Notes under the pieces: generated by a model | Databases searched by the model: none | The model's input: only the letters and a program-made list of their open reading frames with translations | Told to the model about the DNA's origin: nothing | Assembly: GCF_038967635.1 (NCBI RefSeq) | Contig: NZ_CP152413.1 | Span: 7,754,001 to 7,818,000, forward strand | DNA from: Bradyrhizobium sp. B124 | Lineage (GTDB): Bacteria > Pseudomonadota > Alphaproteobacteria > Rhizobiales > Xanthobacteraceae | Reading direction: 5' to 3' | Length of the DNA stretch: 64,000 nucleotides | Part shown: positions 27,275-37,541 of the stretch, piece after piece | Layout: each line of letters begins with the position of its first letter | Position numbering within the stretch: the first letter of the stretch is position 1 | Position numbers and translations under genes: made by a program

Positions 27275-28657
27275 ATGGGACGCAATGGTGAAATGAAGCT
27301 GGGGGTGTACCTCGCACAAGCGGGAGTTCACGAAGGAGCGTGGCGCGATCCGAGCGTGCCGGCAAACGGTGGCGTCGATATCGGTTATTATGCTGATCTG
27401 GCAACTCTCGCCGAAAGCGCAGCATTGCATTTCGTATTCCTCCCCGATAGCCCAAGCGTCTTGGAACGGGATGAGGCCACGATCGCTCGGTCGAGCCGAA
27501 ACGATGCGTTCGAGCCGATCACGCTGTTGTCGGCACTCTCGATGAAAACAGACAGGATCGGTCTCATCGGGACAGCTACAACGACCTACAATCAGCCCTA
27601 TCATCTTGCGCGCTTGTTCGCCTCGCTCGACCACCTCTCGCGTGGACGCGCGGGCTGGAACATTGTTACGTCGGGGTACAAGTTCGAAGCACAGAATTTC
27701 GGTGAAAGCGAACTTCCGGATCATGACACGCGCTATGCTCGAGCCAAGGAATTCGTGCAAGTTGTCACGGGCCTTTGGGACACATGGGAAGATGACGCTT
27801 TCGTCCGCGACAAGCAAAGTGGTATTTTCGTAGACACCAAGAAGCTGCATTTGCTTAACCACCGAGGGGAGCACTTGTCAGTTCGCGGCCCCCTTAATAT
27901 TGCAAGGCCGCCGCAAGGATATCCCGTATTGGTTCAAGCTGGCGCATCTGATACCGGAACAGCATTCGCCGCCAAATTCGGCGAGATCGTGTTCGGCGCC
28001 GCCCCCTACGTAGAGGATGGAAAACGACAGTATGCAACCCTCAAAGAGAAAGCGCGCGCATTCGGGCGCGAGGACGATCAGGTGCAAGTCATGCCTGGCA
28101 TTGTACCGGTCGTTGGGAGGACAAAGCAGGAGGCCTCCGACAAGCTTGAAAGGCTGCACTCAGCTGTGCACATCGACGTTCTGACCGGACTAGCCGATCG
28201 GTTACTGGGCTTTGTCACCGAGCTGCGTTCAACGGACCTCGACTCGCTGGTTCCCGAGACGCTACCGCAGACAAATTTCATCCAGAGCCGTCAAAAGCTG
28301 CTCCTCGAGATGGCCGCTCGCGAGAAATTCAGCTGGAGACAACTGATCCGCTATATATCGGATAGCAAAGGCCAGCTCTTGGTTGTTGGTACGCCGGACG
28401 AAATTGCAGACGTCATGGTGGATAGGTTTGATCAACGCGCGGCCGATGGATTTAACATTATACCGGAAACCTTTCCCGGCGGACTGAAGGATTTTGTTGA
28501 GCTCGTCGTGCCCGAGTTGCGTCGACGAGGCAAATTCAGATCCAAATACTCCGGACAAACACTAAGAGACAACCTGGGCCTCAAGCGGCCGGTTAATCGG
28601 TTCACGAGCGCAGGTGTAAGCGACGTCCGTGCAGAAGTGCCGCAGCCCTCGCACTAA
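27275..28657 (+). CDS. LLM-class flavin monooxygenase, NtaA/SnaA/DszA group
   Basis: 460 residues from ATG 27275, with AGGAGGA five bases upstream. The N-terminus MKLGVYLAQAGVHEGAWRDP and the segment LDHLSRGRAGWNIVTSGY are hallmarks of the nitrilotriacetate/pristinamycin/dibenzothiophene-sulfone monooxygenase group. Further markers are YYADLATLAES and FNIIPETFPGG near the C-terminus. These enzymes use FMNH2 from a separate reductase to oxygenate C-N or C-S bonds or to oxidise N-containing rings. No flavin reductase is adjacent, though the nitroreductase-type flavoprotein at 29 kb is close. It follows the methyltransferase on the same strand. Confidence 0.9.
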   Translation: MGRNGEMKLGVYLAQAGVHEGAWRDPSVPANGGVDIGYYADLATLAESAALHFVFLPDSPSVLERDEATIARSSRNDAFEPITLLSALSMKTDRIGLIGTATTTYNQPYHLARLFASLDHLSRGRAGWNIVTSGYKFEAQNFGESELPDHDTRYARAKEFVQVVTGLWDTWEDDAFVRDKQSGIFVDTKKLHLLNHRGEHLSVRGPLNIARPPQGYPVLVQAGASDTGTAFAAKFGEIVFGAAPYVEDGKRQYATLKEKARAFGREDDQVQVMPGIVPVVGRTKQEASDKLERLHSAVHIDVLTGLADRLLGFVTELRSTDLDSLVPETLPQTNFIQSRQKLLLEMAAREKFSWRQLIRYISDSKGQLLVVGTPDEIADVMVDRFDQRAADGFNIIPETFPGGLKDFVELVVPELRRRGKFRSKYSGQTLRDNLGLKRPVNRFTSAGVSDVRAEVPQPSH

Positions 28658-29029
28658 ACCTGTTTTGGCAGGGAGATCGCAAGCTCTCGGCCATTGCGAG
28701 GATCGAAAGCTTGCATTCAATTGGGAATGAGCAAGCTGCGTGCGGTTTTCAAGAGGAGCCTGGTTGGTGGTCCTGTCGTCAAGCGGGGACAGTGTCGACC
28801 CCAGTAGATAGGACAGTTTGCTAGCAGGTTCATGGCCTTCGCAGTCGTCTCTTCGCCGGGAGCGCCGCATAGCTATATTCACGGGGGCGTCAGCCCGATG
28901 TTGTCCTGAGGGCCTTAAGTCCCGCTTGATGCGTTGCCGCAGAATACAGGGTCCCACCTAACTGGAAGTTGAAGGCGATCGTTAAGTCGGGTGCCCCGGG
29001 GGGCTTCAACAAGCGATGTCGATTATGCG
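28658..29029. other. intergenic between convergent monooxygenase and nitroreductase genes
   Basis: No gene was recognised. A GC-rich short inverted repeat near 28990-29003 (GTGCCCCGGGGGGC) lies just past the nitroreductase stop on the minus strand but lacks a T-run. Confidence 0.4.
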
Positions 29030-29650
29030 TCAGCTCTTGAAGCGATCGGGAAACAAGCCGCTGGCTACAAAGTCCCCGACAGGGGAACGCGCGCTCGGCT
29101 GTTCACGTTGCGCGAGAGTCGGCGCCAGGTGTGCACCGTCGCCCTTGCGCCCAACGGCAATCGCGATCTCGACGGCAAAGGTCTTGGGCACCTTGAGCAC
29201 GGCGCGAGCCCTGTCCACGTCAAATCCGCTCATGCCATGCGCGGCCCAACCTGCGGCCATCGCTTGGTTGGCAAAATTGGCCCAGGCGGCGCCGCTGTCA
29301 AAGGAATGCGTACGTGAAAATTGCGCGTTGGTCTTTCCGTGTGGTGTGAAGTCCTTGCGGGACAACAGATAGACCAGCGCTGCCGCGTGTCGTGCCCAAC
29401 CCTGGTTAAATTCGATCAAGGGAGCAAGAAAGGCCTGGAATTCCGACTGGCTGCGCAAGGCATAGAGGAAGCGCCACGGCTGGGAGTTAAACGCCGACGG
29501 CGCCCATCGAGCAGCCTCGAAGAAGGTGTTCAGAATTGGCTCCGAAATCGGGTCCTGGGAGAAGCCACGCGGCGACCAGCGATCGACGAACATACGGTCA
29601 GCAGGATGTTCGGGGACGCGAATTCTGGAGGCTTGGTCTTGAGTGGTCAC
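29030..29650 (-). CDS. nitroreductase-family flavoprotein
   Basis: 206 residues from GTG 29650, which has AAGGAG at good spacing; ATG 29665 in the same frame has a weak site. The FMN-binding start DRWSPRGFSQDPISEPILNT and FFEAARWAPSAFNSQPWRFL is diagnostic for the nitroreductase family. The region AAGWAAHGMSGFDVDRAR and IAIAVGRKGD is also typical. These enzymes reduce nitro groups, quinones or enones with NAD(P)H, and some act as dehydrogenases in natural-product pathways. It converges with the LLM monooxygenase gene. Confidence 0.9.
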   Translation of the reverse strand: MTTQDQASRIRVPEHPADRMFVDRWSPRGFSQDPISEPILNTFFEAARWAPSAFNSQPWRFLYALRSQSEFQAFLAPLIEFNQGWARHAAALVYLLSRKDFTPHGKTNAQFSRTHSFDSGAAWANFANQAMAAGWAAHGMSGFDVDRARAVLKVPKTFAVEIAIAVGRKGDGAHLAPTLAQREQPSARSPVGDFVASGLFPDRFKS

Positions 29651-29889
29651 TCTCGTCTCCTTCATCTTTTTTGTTTGAATGGTTGATTGTTATCGGAACC
29701 TGCCATGTGCAGCCTCGATCGGGATGCCGGTCTTGAATGTGGTGCCCTCCGTCCCGTGTAAGCGTAATATCGCTCGTGATCTCGAACGACCATCGCTTTC
29801 CGGGTACCTGCCACTTACAACTCGCAGCGCGCTAGTCGCGACAGTCTCGTTCTTGAGGGTAAAGGATACAGGCAAGAGTTTGGGTAGTC

Positions 29890-30480
29890 GTCCTACCAAC
29901 TCTGAAGGGGAGAATTGCAGCGCATCCAATATCGTTGCTGGCACTTGCCGCGCCTGACGGCGCGGCCGGCTTCCGATAGCGGTCTATCGTGCGGCTCTGT
30001 GTCTTCATGCACCACCGTCCGTACCTGCTCGAGCCAGCATAGCTCCCGTTCGGGCGGGTGCCTATAGGTTGAGGCGCACTTGATGAGCATGTGGCGGACA
30101 GGGCCGTTACCGGTTTTGCTGATGCCACCGCGCCTGACACTCGCTCCAGTCGATAGCTCGCTCGGCACCAGGCCAGATAGCCCACCAGTTGAAGCGAGCT
30201 TTCAAAACGAATTGCGTCACCAACCTCGCTGGCGAATGTCTCTGCGAGGATCAGATCGATTCCTCTCGACGCCTGCAGCACCCTCATGAGCGGCGGTCGA
30301 CACAATCGGCCTCTAACAGAATTGCACACGATCGAGCGCCTGACGATCCATTCAGTGATTGGCCAACGCTGTTCAACCATCATTTTGACGTCACTGAAGA
30401 GACGAACCTTCTCTTCCGGCCTGGATTTCGCGACTGCGACGGTGTTTGTCAGCTTGGCGGGGCCCGATTCGCACAAATGC
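29890..30480 (-). pseudogene. IS110-family transposase remnant (transposase_20 part)
   Basis: Minus-strand frame one reads ASRGIDLILAETFASEVGDA and IRFESSLQLVGYLA; after a frameshift near 30150 it continues as LSTGASVRRGGISKTGNGPV and RHMLIKCASTYRHPPE. This order is the C-terminal transposase_20 domain of IS110/IS116/IS902 elements. The N-terminal DEDD domain is not visible, so the gene is a fragment. Confidence 0.75.
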
Positions 30481-30852
30481 ATCTCTGTCGTCGACCACCA
30501 CTCGTCTTCCGGTGATCAGGATTGACTCGAACCGCCTGAGCAAACCTCGGTCCCGTAGGGTAGGACGATCCACCTCACCGGCAGAGGCGGTTATTACCGT
30601 CTTTCGGGCGCGGCTTTTGCTTGACTCAGGTCTGGTTGCCACGACGTAAGGGTAGGTCGTTGGCGCTGCTCCGAGCAACGTTTTTGCAACCGCGGCAACC
30701 AGCCCTCAAGCAGTTGGAATCCGGCGAAAAGAGATGCTCGACAGCGGGATTTGAGCGCCAAGCCGGGATTCATTGCATTAATGAAGAACGAAACATCGCT
30801 ACATTCAGCGCGATAGCCGCAGAAATCGAGATGCCAGGAGACGGACGGCATT

Positions 30853-31680
30853 ATGACCGACCACGTGCCCGCGTGCTTGGAGACGCTTGACAGCACGGAA
30901 CAGGCAGCTCTGAAGCAGAGCGCCGGCACACCGCAAGTCCTTCGTCAGCTTGGCAAGATGCTTCCTAATACGCGGTCTTTCGTCCAAAATGAGATCCTGG
31001 GGAGAGTTTCTCCTCAAGCTTTCGCAGCCATTGAGGAGTTCCTTGAGCCGATCGCCCTGAAAGAGCGCATGGTGCTGCTAGAGCCGAAGAGGCACCTTGG
31101 CCATGTCTATTTCATCGATTCTGGCCTCGTCTCGCTCAGGATTGTCGCGGCGGGAGGCGTCCTTGAAACGGCGGTACTGGGACATCGGGCCGCGGCCGGC
31201 GCTTCGCTCCTGGTCGGAGGGCATCTCTCGACACACCAATACGTGGTGCTCTTTGCCGGAGCTGCGCGCAGAATCCGCGTCGAGGATTTGCGTCGGGTGA
31301 CGAATGAGCACCTTGAAGTCCGAGAATATCTTTCTCGGTATAATCAAGCGCTCGCCTTGCATTGCGCTCAGACAGGACTATGCGGGGTTCGGCACGGTAG
31401 CGAAAAACGGATCGCGAGCTGGCTGTGCCTGGCGAGTGACGCTGTTGGTGATCATGTGCTTCCCGTTACCCACGAATACCTTTCGTCCGTCTTGGGATTG
31501 CGCCGGCCTGGGGTGACGGAGACCCTGATCCGCTTCGAAGCACAAAAATTGATTCGCAAGAGGCGCGGCGTCTTGGAGATTGATGAACGCAAGAACCTCG
31601 AGCAAAGGGCATGTGGCTGTTACAAGCTGATCTCAGATGCTTATGCCGGTTCGGAAACCGGAAGCACAACGGGCGACTAG
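30853..31680 (+). CDS. Crp/Fnr-family transcriptional regulator
   Basis: 275 residues, ATG 30853 preceded by GGAGACGGACGGC. An N-terminal extension of ~45 residues precedes a cyclic-nucleotide-binding-like barrel (LEPKRHLGHVYFIDSGLVSL). The C-terminal helix-turn-helix is THEYLSSVLGLRRPGVTETL, followed by IRKRRGVLEIDERKNLEQRA. The four FNR-type cysteines for an iron-sulphur cluster are not present at the N-terminus, so direct oxygen sensing like FNR is unlikely. It resembles the many Crp-like proteins of unknown ligand in Bradyrhizobium. There is no clear target next to it. Confidence 0.88.
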   Translation: MTDHVPACLETLDSTEQAALKQSAGTPQVLRQLGKMLPNTRSFVQNEILGRVSPQAFAAIEEFLEPIALKERMVLLEPKRHLGHVYFIDSGLVSLRIVAAGGVLETAVLGHRAAAGASLLVGGHLSTHQYVVLFAGAARRIRVEDLRRVTNEHLEVREYLSRYNQALALHCAQTGLCGVRHGSEKRIASWLCLASDAVGDHVLPVTHEYLSSVLGLRRPGVTETLIRFEAQKLIRKRRGVLEIDERKNLEQRACGCYKLISDAYAGSETGSTTGD

Positions 31681-32039
31681 CTAAGCGGTCGCTCCAGGCG
31701 ATCCGCTCACCTCATCTGTTCTGCCTGGAAGCGAACCTTCGCCTCTCGTTGGAAGGGCGGCGCACGATCTGGCCAAAAGAGTGGACAGAGCTAAGCCGCT
31801 TTCCGCTACATCTCGATCGAGGCGATGTATCCCCGATGGCAGAAGGGGAATCGGATTCGATTACAGAATCTTTCAATGTAATTAAGGCGAAAAGATATCG
31901 AGCTGTGTCTCGGCTCGGGTGATGCCCGTTTTGCATTCGGCCAGAAACGAATCCCCTCAGCTAACTCGGAATGATTGTCCAAGCCCCCACCAAATGCTCT
32001 GTAAAAGCAGCGGTAGCCTCCGCCGAGCCACACTGTCAA
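31681..32039. other. intergenic, nothing recognised
   Basis: A minus-strand frame (31806-32039) ends with a stretch vaguely like the last part of IS5 transposases (NYIERFCNRIRF), but the match is too short to support a call. Confidence 0.35.
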
Positions 32040-32075
32040 AAGATGAAAGTCCGACTCTCGTCGGACTTTTTATCT
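32040..32075 (-). terminator. rho-independent terminator (works in both directions)
   Basis: AAAGTCCGAC at 32046-32055 pairs perfectly with GTCGGACTTT at 32060-32069 around the tetraloop TCTC. A T-rich run follows on both strands, so it can stop transcription from either side. It lies seven bases after the stop of the small zinc-ribbon gene on the minus strand. Confidence 0.85.
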
Positions 32076-32082
32076 TGAACAA

Positions 32083-32322
32083 TCATTTCGGTTGATGGTC
32101 TGCGTACACGAGCAATCGCCATCGGATTGATCCTTGGGCCGTCGTGTGCGCATGATGTCCTTGCGGGGGCAAGACGTGTCCTGACGCAATGCCGATTTCA
32201 CGGTGACAACCCATGCATCGATAGATGCCGGCATTGGGAGCCTTAGCTCCTGGTCCGTGATCCTGATCAAAAGCCTCGCTGTTAGATTGCTCCAGATAGC
32301 TTCCGTACTTATAGCTGGCCAT
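32083..32322 (-). CDS. small zinc-ribbon protein (79 aa)
   Basis: The start is ATG 32322, with GAGAAAG six bases upstream. The core YRCMGCHREIGIASGHVLPP carries a CxxC pair and a conserved-looking GHVLPP, and GSIRWRLLVYA lies near the C-terminus. This matches a family of short proteins I recall from rhizobial genomes, without known function. A strong terminator directly downstream supports a real, monocistronic gene. It may bind zinc through the CxxC and His residues, but a second CxxC is missing, so this is uncertain. Confidence 0.7.
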   Translation of the reverse strand: MASYKYGSYLEQSNSEAFDQDHGPGAKAPNAGIYRCMGCHREIGIASGHVLPPQGHHAHTTAQGSIRWRLLVYADHQPK

Positions 32323-33179
32323 TCTAGTCTTTCTCAAATGATTGGCTTGGGTCGCCAGATGGGCCTCCGCCGTTGGCGCGCTAGCTCCGGACGAAACTGG
32401 AATGCCCACCACCGGCGCGCGCAAAATTGCGGCTCGAACCCCTCCGTCGCGGCGGTGAAATTAGACGTGTGATTGCGTTCGCTGCGTGCGTTTTTTTGAT
32501 TGCGATGCAGCATTTGTGCTTTGCGTCGCCATTGGCGCGGAAAAGCATCCATGAGAAAAGCGGCTGGCAAAGGAACGCCGCTCTCCAAGGCCTCCTCACG
32601 AGTCACGAGATGATCTCCACGAAGCCTAGCGAGGTGCACAACGCCGCGATCGGGTCTTCTGTTTTGGAGGCGGCCAAGGTGATGGTCTGGTCGCTTCAAG
32701 TTTCGCGATCGCGATAAGAACGATGCTCGTTTCGACCCTTTTTCGGACCATTCTCTGAGCGCCGCGATGGCGGGCCGATGCCACGGAAAAGCGCGCGGGC
32801 GGCGGGAGGAACCATCCGCGCGAGTTTAGGCCAAGCTGGGCTGTCTCATGGGGGTACGCGAAAGTACGAGCAGCCGAGCCACACATGTCTCAGCAACTAG
32901 CGTGCCAGAAAGTCAGGGAGTGCAAGAGGGATAAAAATGATGCGCCCTCACACCTCATGCGGCGAACCCTTCGCTTCGGTAGCCACTGCCGGACATACAT
33001 GTCGTCAACCGGACACGCGAAAAGCGATCTTGCCAGTTCCGAGTTCCGATCAACGGTTGGTAGTGATGTACTCATGCAGTTTCGTAGACCACCAACGCCA
33101 GCGTGGCGCCTGATAGAACAGCTTGCTAAACTCGGTGAAGGGCTCCTCGGCAGTGCCGACATAGTTGCCATTGTCACAG
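32323..33179. other. intergenic, no supported gene
   Basis: Overlapping open frames on both strands have no recognisable domain. They are bounded on the right by an IS30 remnant, so the area is probably decayed. Confidence 0.4.
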
Positions 33180-33640
33180 TGTGCTTGAGCTGGCCGTCTC
33201 GACAACGCCAGTTCAATCGGCCCGTCTGCCCAAACTTACCAAGCTTGCACTCGACCCAACCCTGCACTCCTAGGTGGAGTCGGAACCTGGCCGGCGTCGT
33301 CGTGACATCGAGCAGCGCCCCCGCTCCAAGCCCCGCGTTCTGTGAAGGCTGATGGTGCGGCCCGAGAACGGATCGAGAATCGCGAGAGCTTAAAGCCCGG
33401 ATTAGATTGCTGAACGCTTGCCGATTGACTTCGCGGACGACAAGCCGATGCGCATCGGTCACCAAGCCATCAATCAGGCCTATTTGCTCAGAGCCGGGGC
33501 GCGTTTCGCCGTGAACTCACGACCTGCTCGCGAACCGGACGCCGTTGCGAGCGCCGAAAGCGCGCGCAGGTGCGTGCATTTGACAGCGACCATTCAGACG
33601 AGCGGTCGATCGTGCCCGATGCGTCGAAGTCGCAACGAGA
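33180..33640 (+). pseudogene. IS30-family transposase remnant
   Basis: Plus-strand fragments read ARLPKLTKLALDPTLH (~33210) and, after stops and frameshifts, ERLPIDFADDKPMRIGHQAI and NQA (~33412-33475). A part then resembles RGALRRELTACLRTGR in mixed frames. This is the middle region of IS30 transposases (PYDFPDDExMRVSHEAIYQAL). Stops at 33273 and several indels make it dead. Neither end of the element was found. Confidence 0.6.
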
Positions 33641-33811
33641 GTCCAAATTTGCGGGATTTCTTCAATCCATGGCCGATTTTCGCGGCCATTATGCGTCGCC
33701 AGCGGCTTACCGACGCACGAACGCAGAGCGGGCTCTATGATGATTCAACGGCGTCTGGACGCCGGCGACCGCTCCGATTTCTAGATGCCTAAGCTGGCAG
33801 TTGGAGAAGGT

Positions 33812-36800
33812 ATGTACGCGCGGGGGTCTGAATGGCGGGAGTGGGATTTGCACATCCACTCGCCGGCGTCTTTTCACTGGAATGGCGAGCAGTTCGGAAT
33901 CATCACAGAGCGAAATGAACAGCTGGTCGACGAGATGATCAGTGGCCTCAATGACGCCGCGCCGGTAGCATTTGGGCTTATGGACTATTGGACCTTTGAT
34001 GGTTGGTTCGCCCTGAAAGCGCGGCTGGCGCAAGCCAATGCACCTGCACTCACCAAGACGGTCTTCCCGGGCATTGAACTGCGCTTGGCCGCGCCAATGG
34101 AAGGGAGACTCAATGCCCACGTGCTATTCTCAAATGAGATCAGCGACCAACATCTCCGCGATTTTCTCTCTCGGTTGAAGCTCGAGCTCATTGATCAACC
34201 TCTGTCTCGCGATGCACTCATCGAGTACGCGCGATATGCAGGCGCAGACAAATTGGCGAAACACGGCATTGAAAAAAGCAAAATTGCTTCGGACGATGGC
34301 GCGGCGTTCGTCGCTGGCTGCAAGATCGCTGAAGTGAACGTTGATTCGTATAAGAAGGCAATTCGCCTCGTGCCTGGTGGTCGAGCGGTTGGCTTTATGC
34401 CGTTTTCCACCAACGACGGACTTAATTCAGTCGACTGGACTGAGCACTACGCTTATGCGCTCGCCTTGTTCGAATCGTCCCCGATATTTGAAACAAGAAA
34501 TCCCGATCTCTGGGCAGCCTTCTGCGGGGTCGAGACGACAAATAACAAGAAATGGCTCGGCAACTTTCAAGCTGCATTGAAAGGTATTCCTCGGCTCGCC
34601 GTCTCCGGCAGCGATGCTCACTGCTATCGCGGCAACGGCACGAACGATAAGCGTGGCTATGGAGAGTTTCCGTCCGGCAAGCGCACCTGGATTAAGGCTG
34701 ATCCAACTTGGAGAGGATTGTTGCAGGCTCTGAAAGAGCCGGCCAAACGTTCATTCCTTGGTGAACGCCCACCGAAGCTCGAGCGGATTAATCGACACAA
34801 GACGTTCTACATAGATCGAATACGCGTGAACAAAGTTCCCGATAGCGAGCTAGCCGATATTTGGCTCGACGGAACCGAAATTCCTCTGAATTTCGACCTC
34901 ATTGCAATCATCGGCAACAAGGGGAGCGGCAAGAGCGCGCTCGCTGACATCATGGCGTTACTGGGCAACTCCCAGCAGAGCGCTCACTTCTCGTTTCTGA
35001 AGCGGGATCGCTTCCGCGGAAAGGCGGGGGAGCCGGCACGCCAGTTCGTTGGCGAGCTATCCTGGCTTGCTGGCGATCCCTGCGAGATGAGTCTGGCCGA
35101 CGACCCATCCGTCGAACGCGTCGAACTCGTTCGCTACATCCCCCAAGGACGGTTCGAAGCCCTATGTAATGACCATGTATCGGGAAAGACGGACGAGTTC
35201 GAGAAGGAACTCCGCGACGTCATCTTCTCGCATGTCCCGACCGACGTGCGTCTTGATGCTCTGAGCTTCGATCAGCTCATTGACAAGCAAGAGAACGTTT
35301 TTCGCGCTCGGGCGAGCGAGCTTCGCAAATCGCTGCGATCGGTCAATGAGGAGATCGTCGATATCGAAGATCAGCTTCATCCCAATATGCAGAAGAATGT
35401 CGAGGAGCAGATCCGACTTAAGCTGAAGCAGATAGAGGAGCACGCGGCGATTAAGCCGACGGTGGTCGAACAACCAGCAGCCGAACTCGACGCCGATCAG
35501 CAACAGGCTAGCGCCAGGCTTGCAGAAATCGGCGTGGCGCTGCAGCAACTTAAGGACGAGAGTAGAAAAGCGGCCGATGACAGACAAGTCAACGGTAGAA
35601 GGCAGCGATCGATCCGCAGTATCGGCGAGCGCATCGACCTCTTTCAAAAGCAGTTTGACAATTTCGTGAGCGAGATCGCTGACGATCTCGCCACTGCCGG
35701 ATTGAAGGTAGATGAACTGATTACTTTGGCCGTTAGGCGCAATGTCCTGATTCTCCAGCAGCGGGCGCTAGCCACGAGTGACGAGGAGATTGGGCGAAAG
35801 ATCGCAAGCGGTGTAGCAGCAGAAGCCGCGCTGGTGGGGGAACAAAAGCAGCTTTCGGAGACACTGAACGAGCCGCAGCAGAAATATCAAAAGTACACGC
35901 AAGCGCTAACGGAATGGCAAACCGCCTTGGAGGACATTGAAGGTTCGGAGACAGAGCCCGAAACTCTTAAGGGGTTGCAGCGGAGGCTCGCCCAAATAAA
36001 GGAGCTGCCGACGGTGCTCACACAAAAGCGAGCATCACGGTTGGATATTACAGCCCAGATATTTGCGGTACTGGAGGAGCAGCGCGCTGCACGGGAAAAG
36101 CTATTTGCGCCGCTGCAGCACCTGATTCAGACTAATTCTCTGGTCCGATATGAATACAAACTTCAATTCCAAGCTAAACTCCTCGGCTCTCCCGACGCGA
36201 TCGCAACAAACCTATTTGGCGCGATCAAGCAGAATATTGGCGAGCTCAGAGGCGAGGACGAGAGTTTCGCTGCGGTTCGTAGCCGATTTGAGAAATATGG
36301 ATTTGAGATTGCCGACGACGCGACTGGATTTGCCGAGGAGATGGCGTTCCTGTTGGCGGAGAGCGCCGATAAGGCAGCCAGCAAGGTCCCAGGCATCAGA
36401 GTCCTCATGCGAAAGGACAAGAATCCGGTAGAGGTCTACAATTATCTTTTTGGCCTTCAGTACCTTGAGCCGAAGTATACGTTGCTCTTTCAGGATACCC
36501 AGATCGAACAGCTGTCACCTGGGCAGCGCGGCGCTCTTCTATTGATCTTTTACCTTCTGGTCGACAAGGGCCGTAATCCGATTGTGCTCGATCAGCCTGA
36601 GGAGAATCTGGATAATGAGACGGTCGTAAGTCTGCTGGTGCCGGTCCTCAATGAGGCCAAGAAGTCTCGGCAGATCATTATGGTCACTCACAATCCAAAT
36701 TTGGCGGTGGTTTGCGACGCCGAGCAGATCATCCACGCAACCTTCGATAGGAAAAGCGGCGCGCGTATTTGCTATCGGTCAGGCTCGATCGAAGACGGCC

Positions 36801-36877
36801 TGATGAACAGGGCCGTCGTCGACGTCCTTGAAGGAACGAAGATCGCATTTGATAACAGGGGACAAAAATATCATTAA
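33812..36877 (+). CDS. TrlF-like protein: PHP phosphoesterase domain fused to SMC-type ATPase
   Basis: About 1021 residues from ATG 33812, preceded by GGAGAAGG; the frame extends to ATG 33785 without a ribosome site. The N-terminal ~300 residues are a PHP metallo-phosphoesterase domain: WDLHIHSPASFHW holds the HxH metal site, with later motifs FPGIELRL and AVSGSDAHCY. The rest is an SMC/RecF-like ATPase: Walker A IIGNKGSGKSALAD (~366-379), a long coiled coil (~500-760), signature QLSPGQRGALLL, Walker B PIVLDQPEENLDN and H-loop MVTHNPN. PHP-SMC fusions of this type occur in defence islands; a nuclease or phosphatase gated by a DNA-sensing ATPase is a reasonable model (inference). The gene looks intact. 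Confidence 0.85.
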   Translation: MYARGSEWREWDLHIHSPASFHWNGEQFGIITERNEQLVDEMISGLNDAAPVAFGLMDYWTFDGWFALKARLAQANAPALTKTVFPGIELRLAAPMEGRLNAHVLFSNEISDQHLRDFLSRLKLELIDQPLSRDALIEYARYAGADKLAKHGIEKSKIASDDGAAFVAGCKIAEVNVDSYKKAIRLVPGGRAVGFMPFSTNDGLNSVDWTEHYAYALALFESSPIFETRNPDLWAAFCGVETTNNKKWLGNFQAALKGIPRLAVSGSDAHCYRGNGTNDKRGYGEFPSGKRTWIKADPTWRGLLQALKEPAKRSFLGERPPKLERINRHKTFYIDRIRVNKVPDSELADIWLDGTEIPLNFDLIAIIGNKGSGKSALADIMALLGNSQQSAHFSFLKRDRFRGKAGEPARQFVGELSWLAGDPCEMSLADDPSVERVELVRYIPQGRFEALCNDHVSGKTDEFEKELRDVIFSHVPTDVRLDALSFDQLIDKQENVFRARASELRKSLRSVNEEIVDIEDQLHPNMQKNVEEQIRLKLKQIEEHAAIKPTVVEQPAAELDADQQQASARLAEIGVALQQLKDESRKAADDRQVNGRRQRSIRSIGERIDLFQKQFDNFVSEIADDLATAGLKVDELITLAVRRNVLILQQRALATSDEEIGRKIASGVAAEAALVGEQKQLSETLNEPQQKYQKYTQALTEWQTALEDIEGSETEPETLKGLQRRLAQIKELPTVLTQKRASRLDITAQIFAVLEEQRAAREKLFAPLQHLIQTNSLVRYEYKLQFQAKLLGSPDAIATNLFGAIKQNIGELRGEDESFAAVRSRFEKYGFEIADDATGFAEEMAFLLAESADKAASKVPGIRVLMRKDKNPVEVYNYLFGLQYLEPKYTLLFQDTQIEQLSPGQRGALLLIFYLLVDKGRNPIVLDQPEENLDNETVVSLLVPVLNEAKKSRQIIMVTHNPNLAVVCDAEQIIHATFDRKSGARICYRSGSIEDGLMNRAVVDVLEGTKIAFDNRGQKYH

Positions 36878-37541
36878 GTGGAGAGAAGAATATAGACGGC
36901 GGCTCTGACGCGATGCCACCGTTCTGAAATGAATCCGGTCAGCGTTCCGACCCGTCGACGGCATCGGCGTCTGGTTCGGCGCCGCGCTGTTCGGCAACGA
37001 TCGCCATCCAGAGCGGGGCCAACCAATTTGAGTGACCTACGGCCAACGAGCATCAAATCGTAGTCGGAAGCAGAGTTTCAAATTTGAACCAGGCCCGCAT
37101 CAGATCGAACGTTGGCCGAAGCGCGCCTCTCGCGGTTGGCTCAGTTGCTTCCACGCCAGCGTTTTTGCATCAACTAAACATAGGGACGGATATCAAAAGT
37201 GCGTTGAAGTTGCATTCGTTGAATGATTGATGTTTAATCATAGAGCTGTGTGTGGCGAGGCGCGATCGAAAATGGATCGAACCGTTGCGAGCTGGATAAC
37301 GTCCACGGTCCGCTTTGGCATGCGAGTCTTACATTCGTGTTGTTGTCGACATGTGATCAAGAAGACATGCGCGAGTTTGAGTAACCGTTGTTGCGCTCCC
37401 AGGGTCGCTCTTGCCTGCCTATCACTCCGGATGACATTCGGCCGATAGGGCAATTGCGAGCTCGCTCAGTTCGCTATCAACGCCAAAGGCTGCATGCTGT
37501 CCGCATCTGAATCGTAACAAGCCGGCTGGTTGGGGAATGTA
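36878..37541. other. intergenic between PHP-SMC gene and phosphoesterase cassette
   Basis: No convincing frame. The first ~170 bases read on the minus strand like scattered basic peptide and may be an insertion-sequence end. A separate promoter for the downstream cassette must lie here; the AT-rich stretch around 37190-37240 is a candidate. Confidence 0.35.

Noticed and set aside
31806..32039. IS5-transposase-like ending on the minus strand (NYIERFCNRIRF).
   Set aside because: The match is only about 12 residues and no other transposase motif is present.
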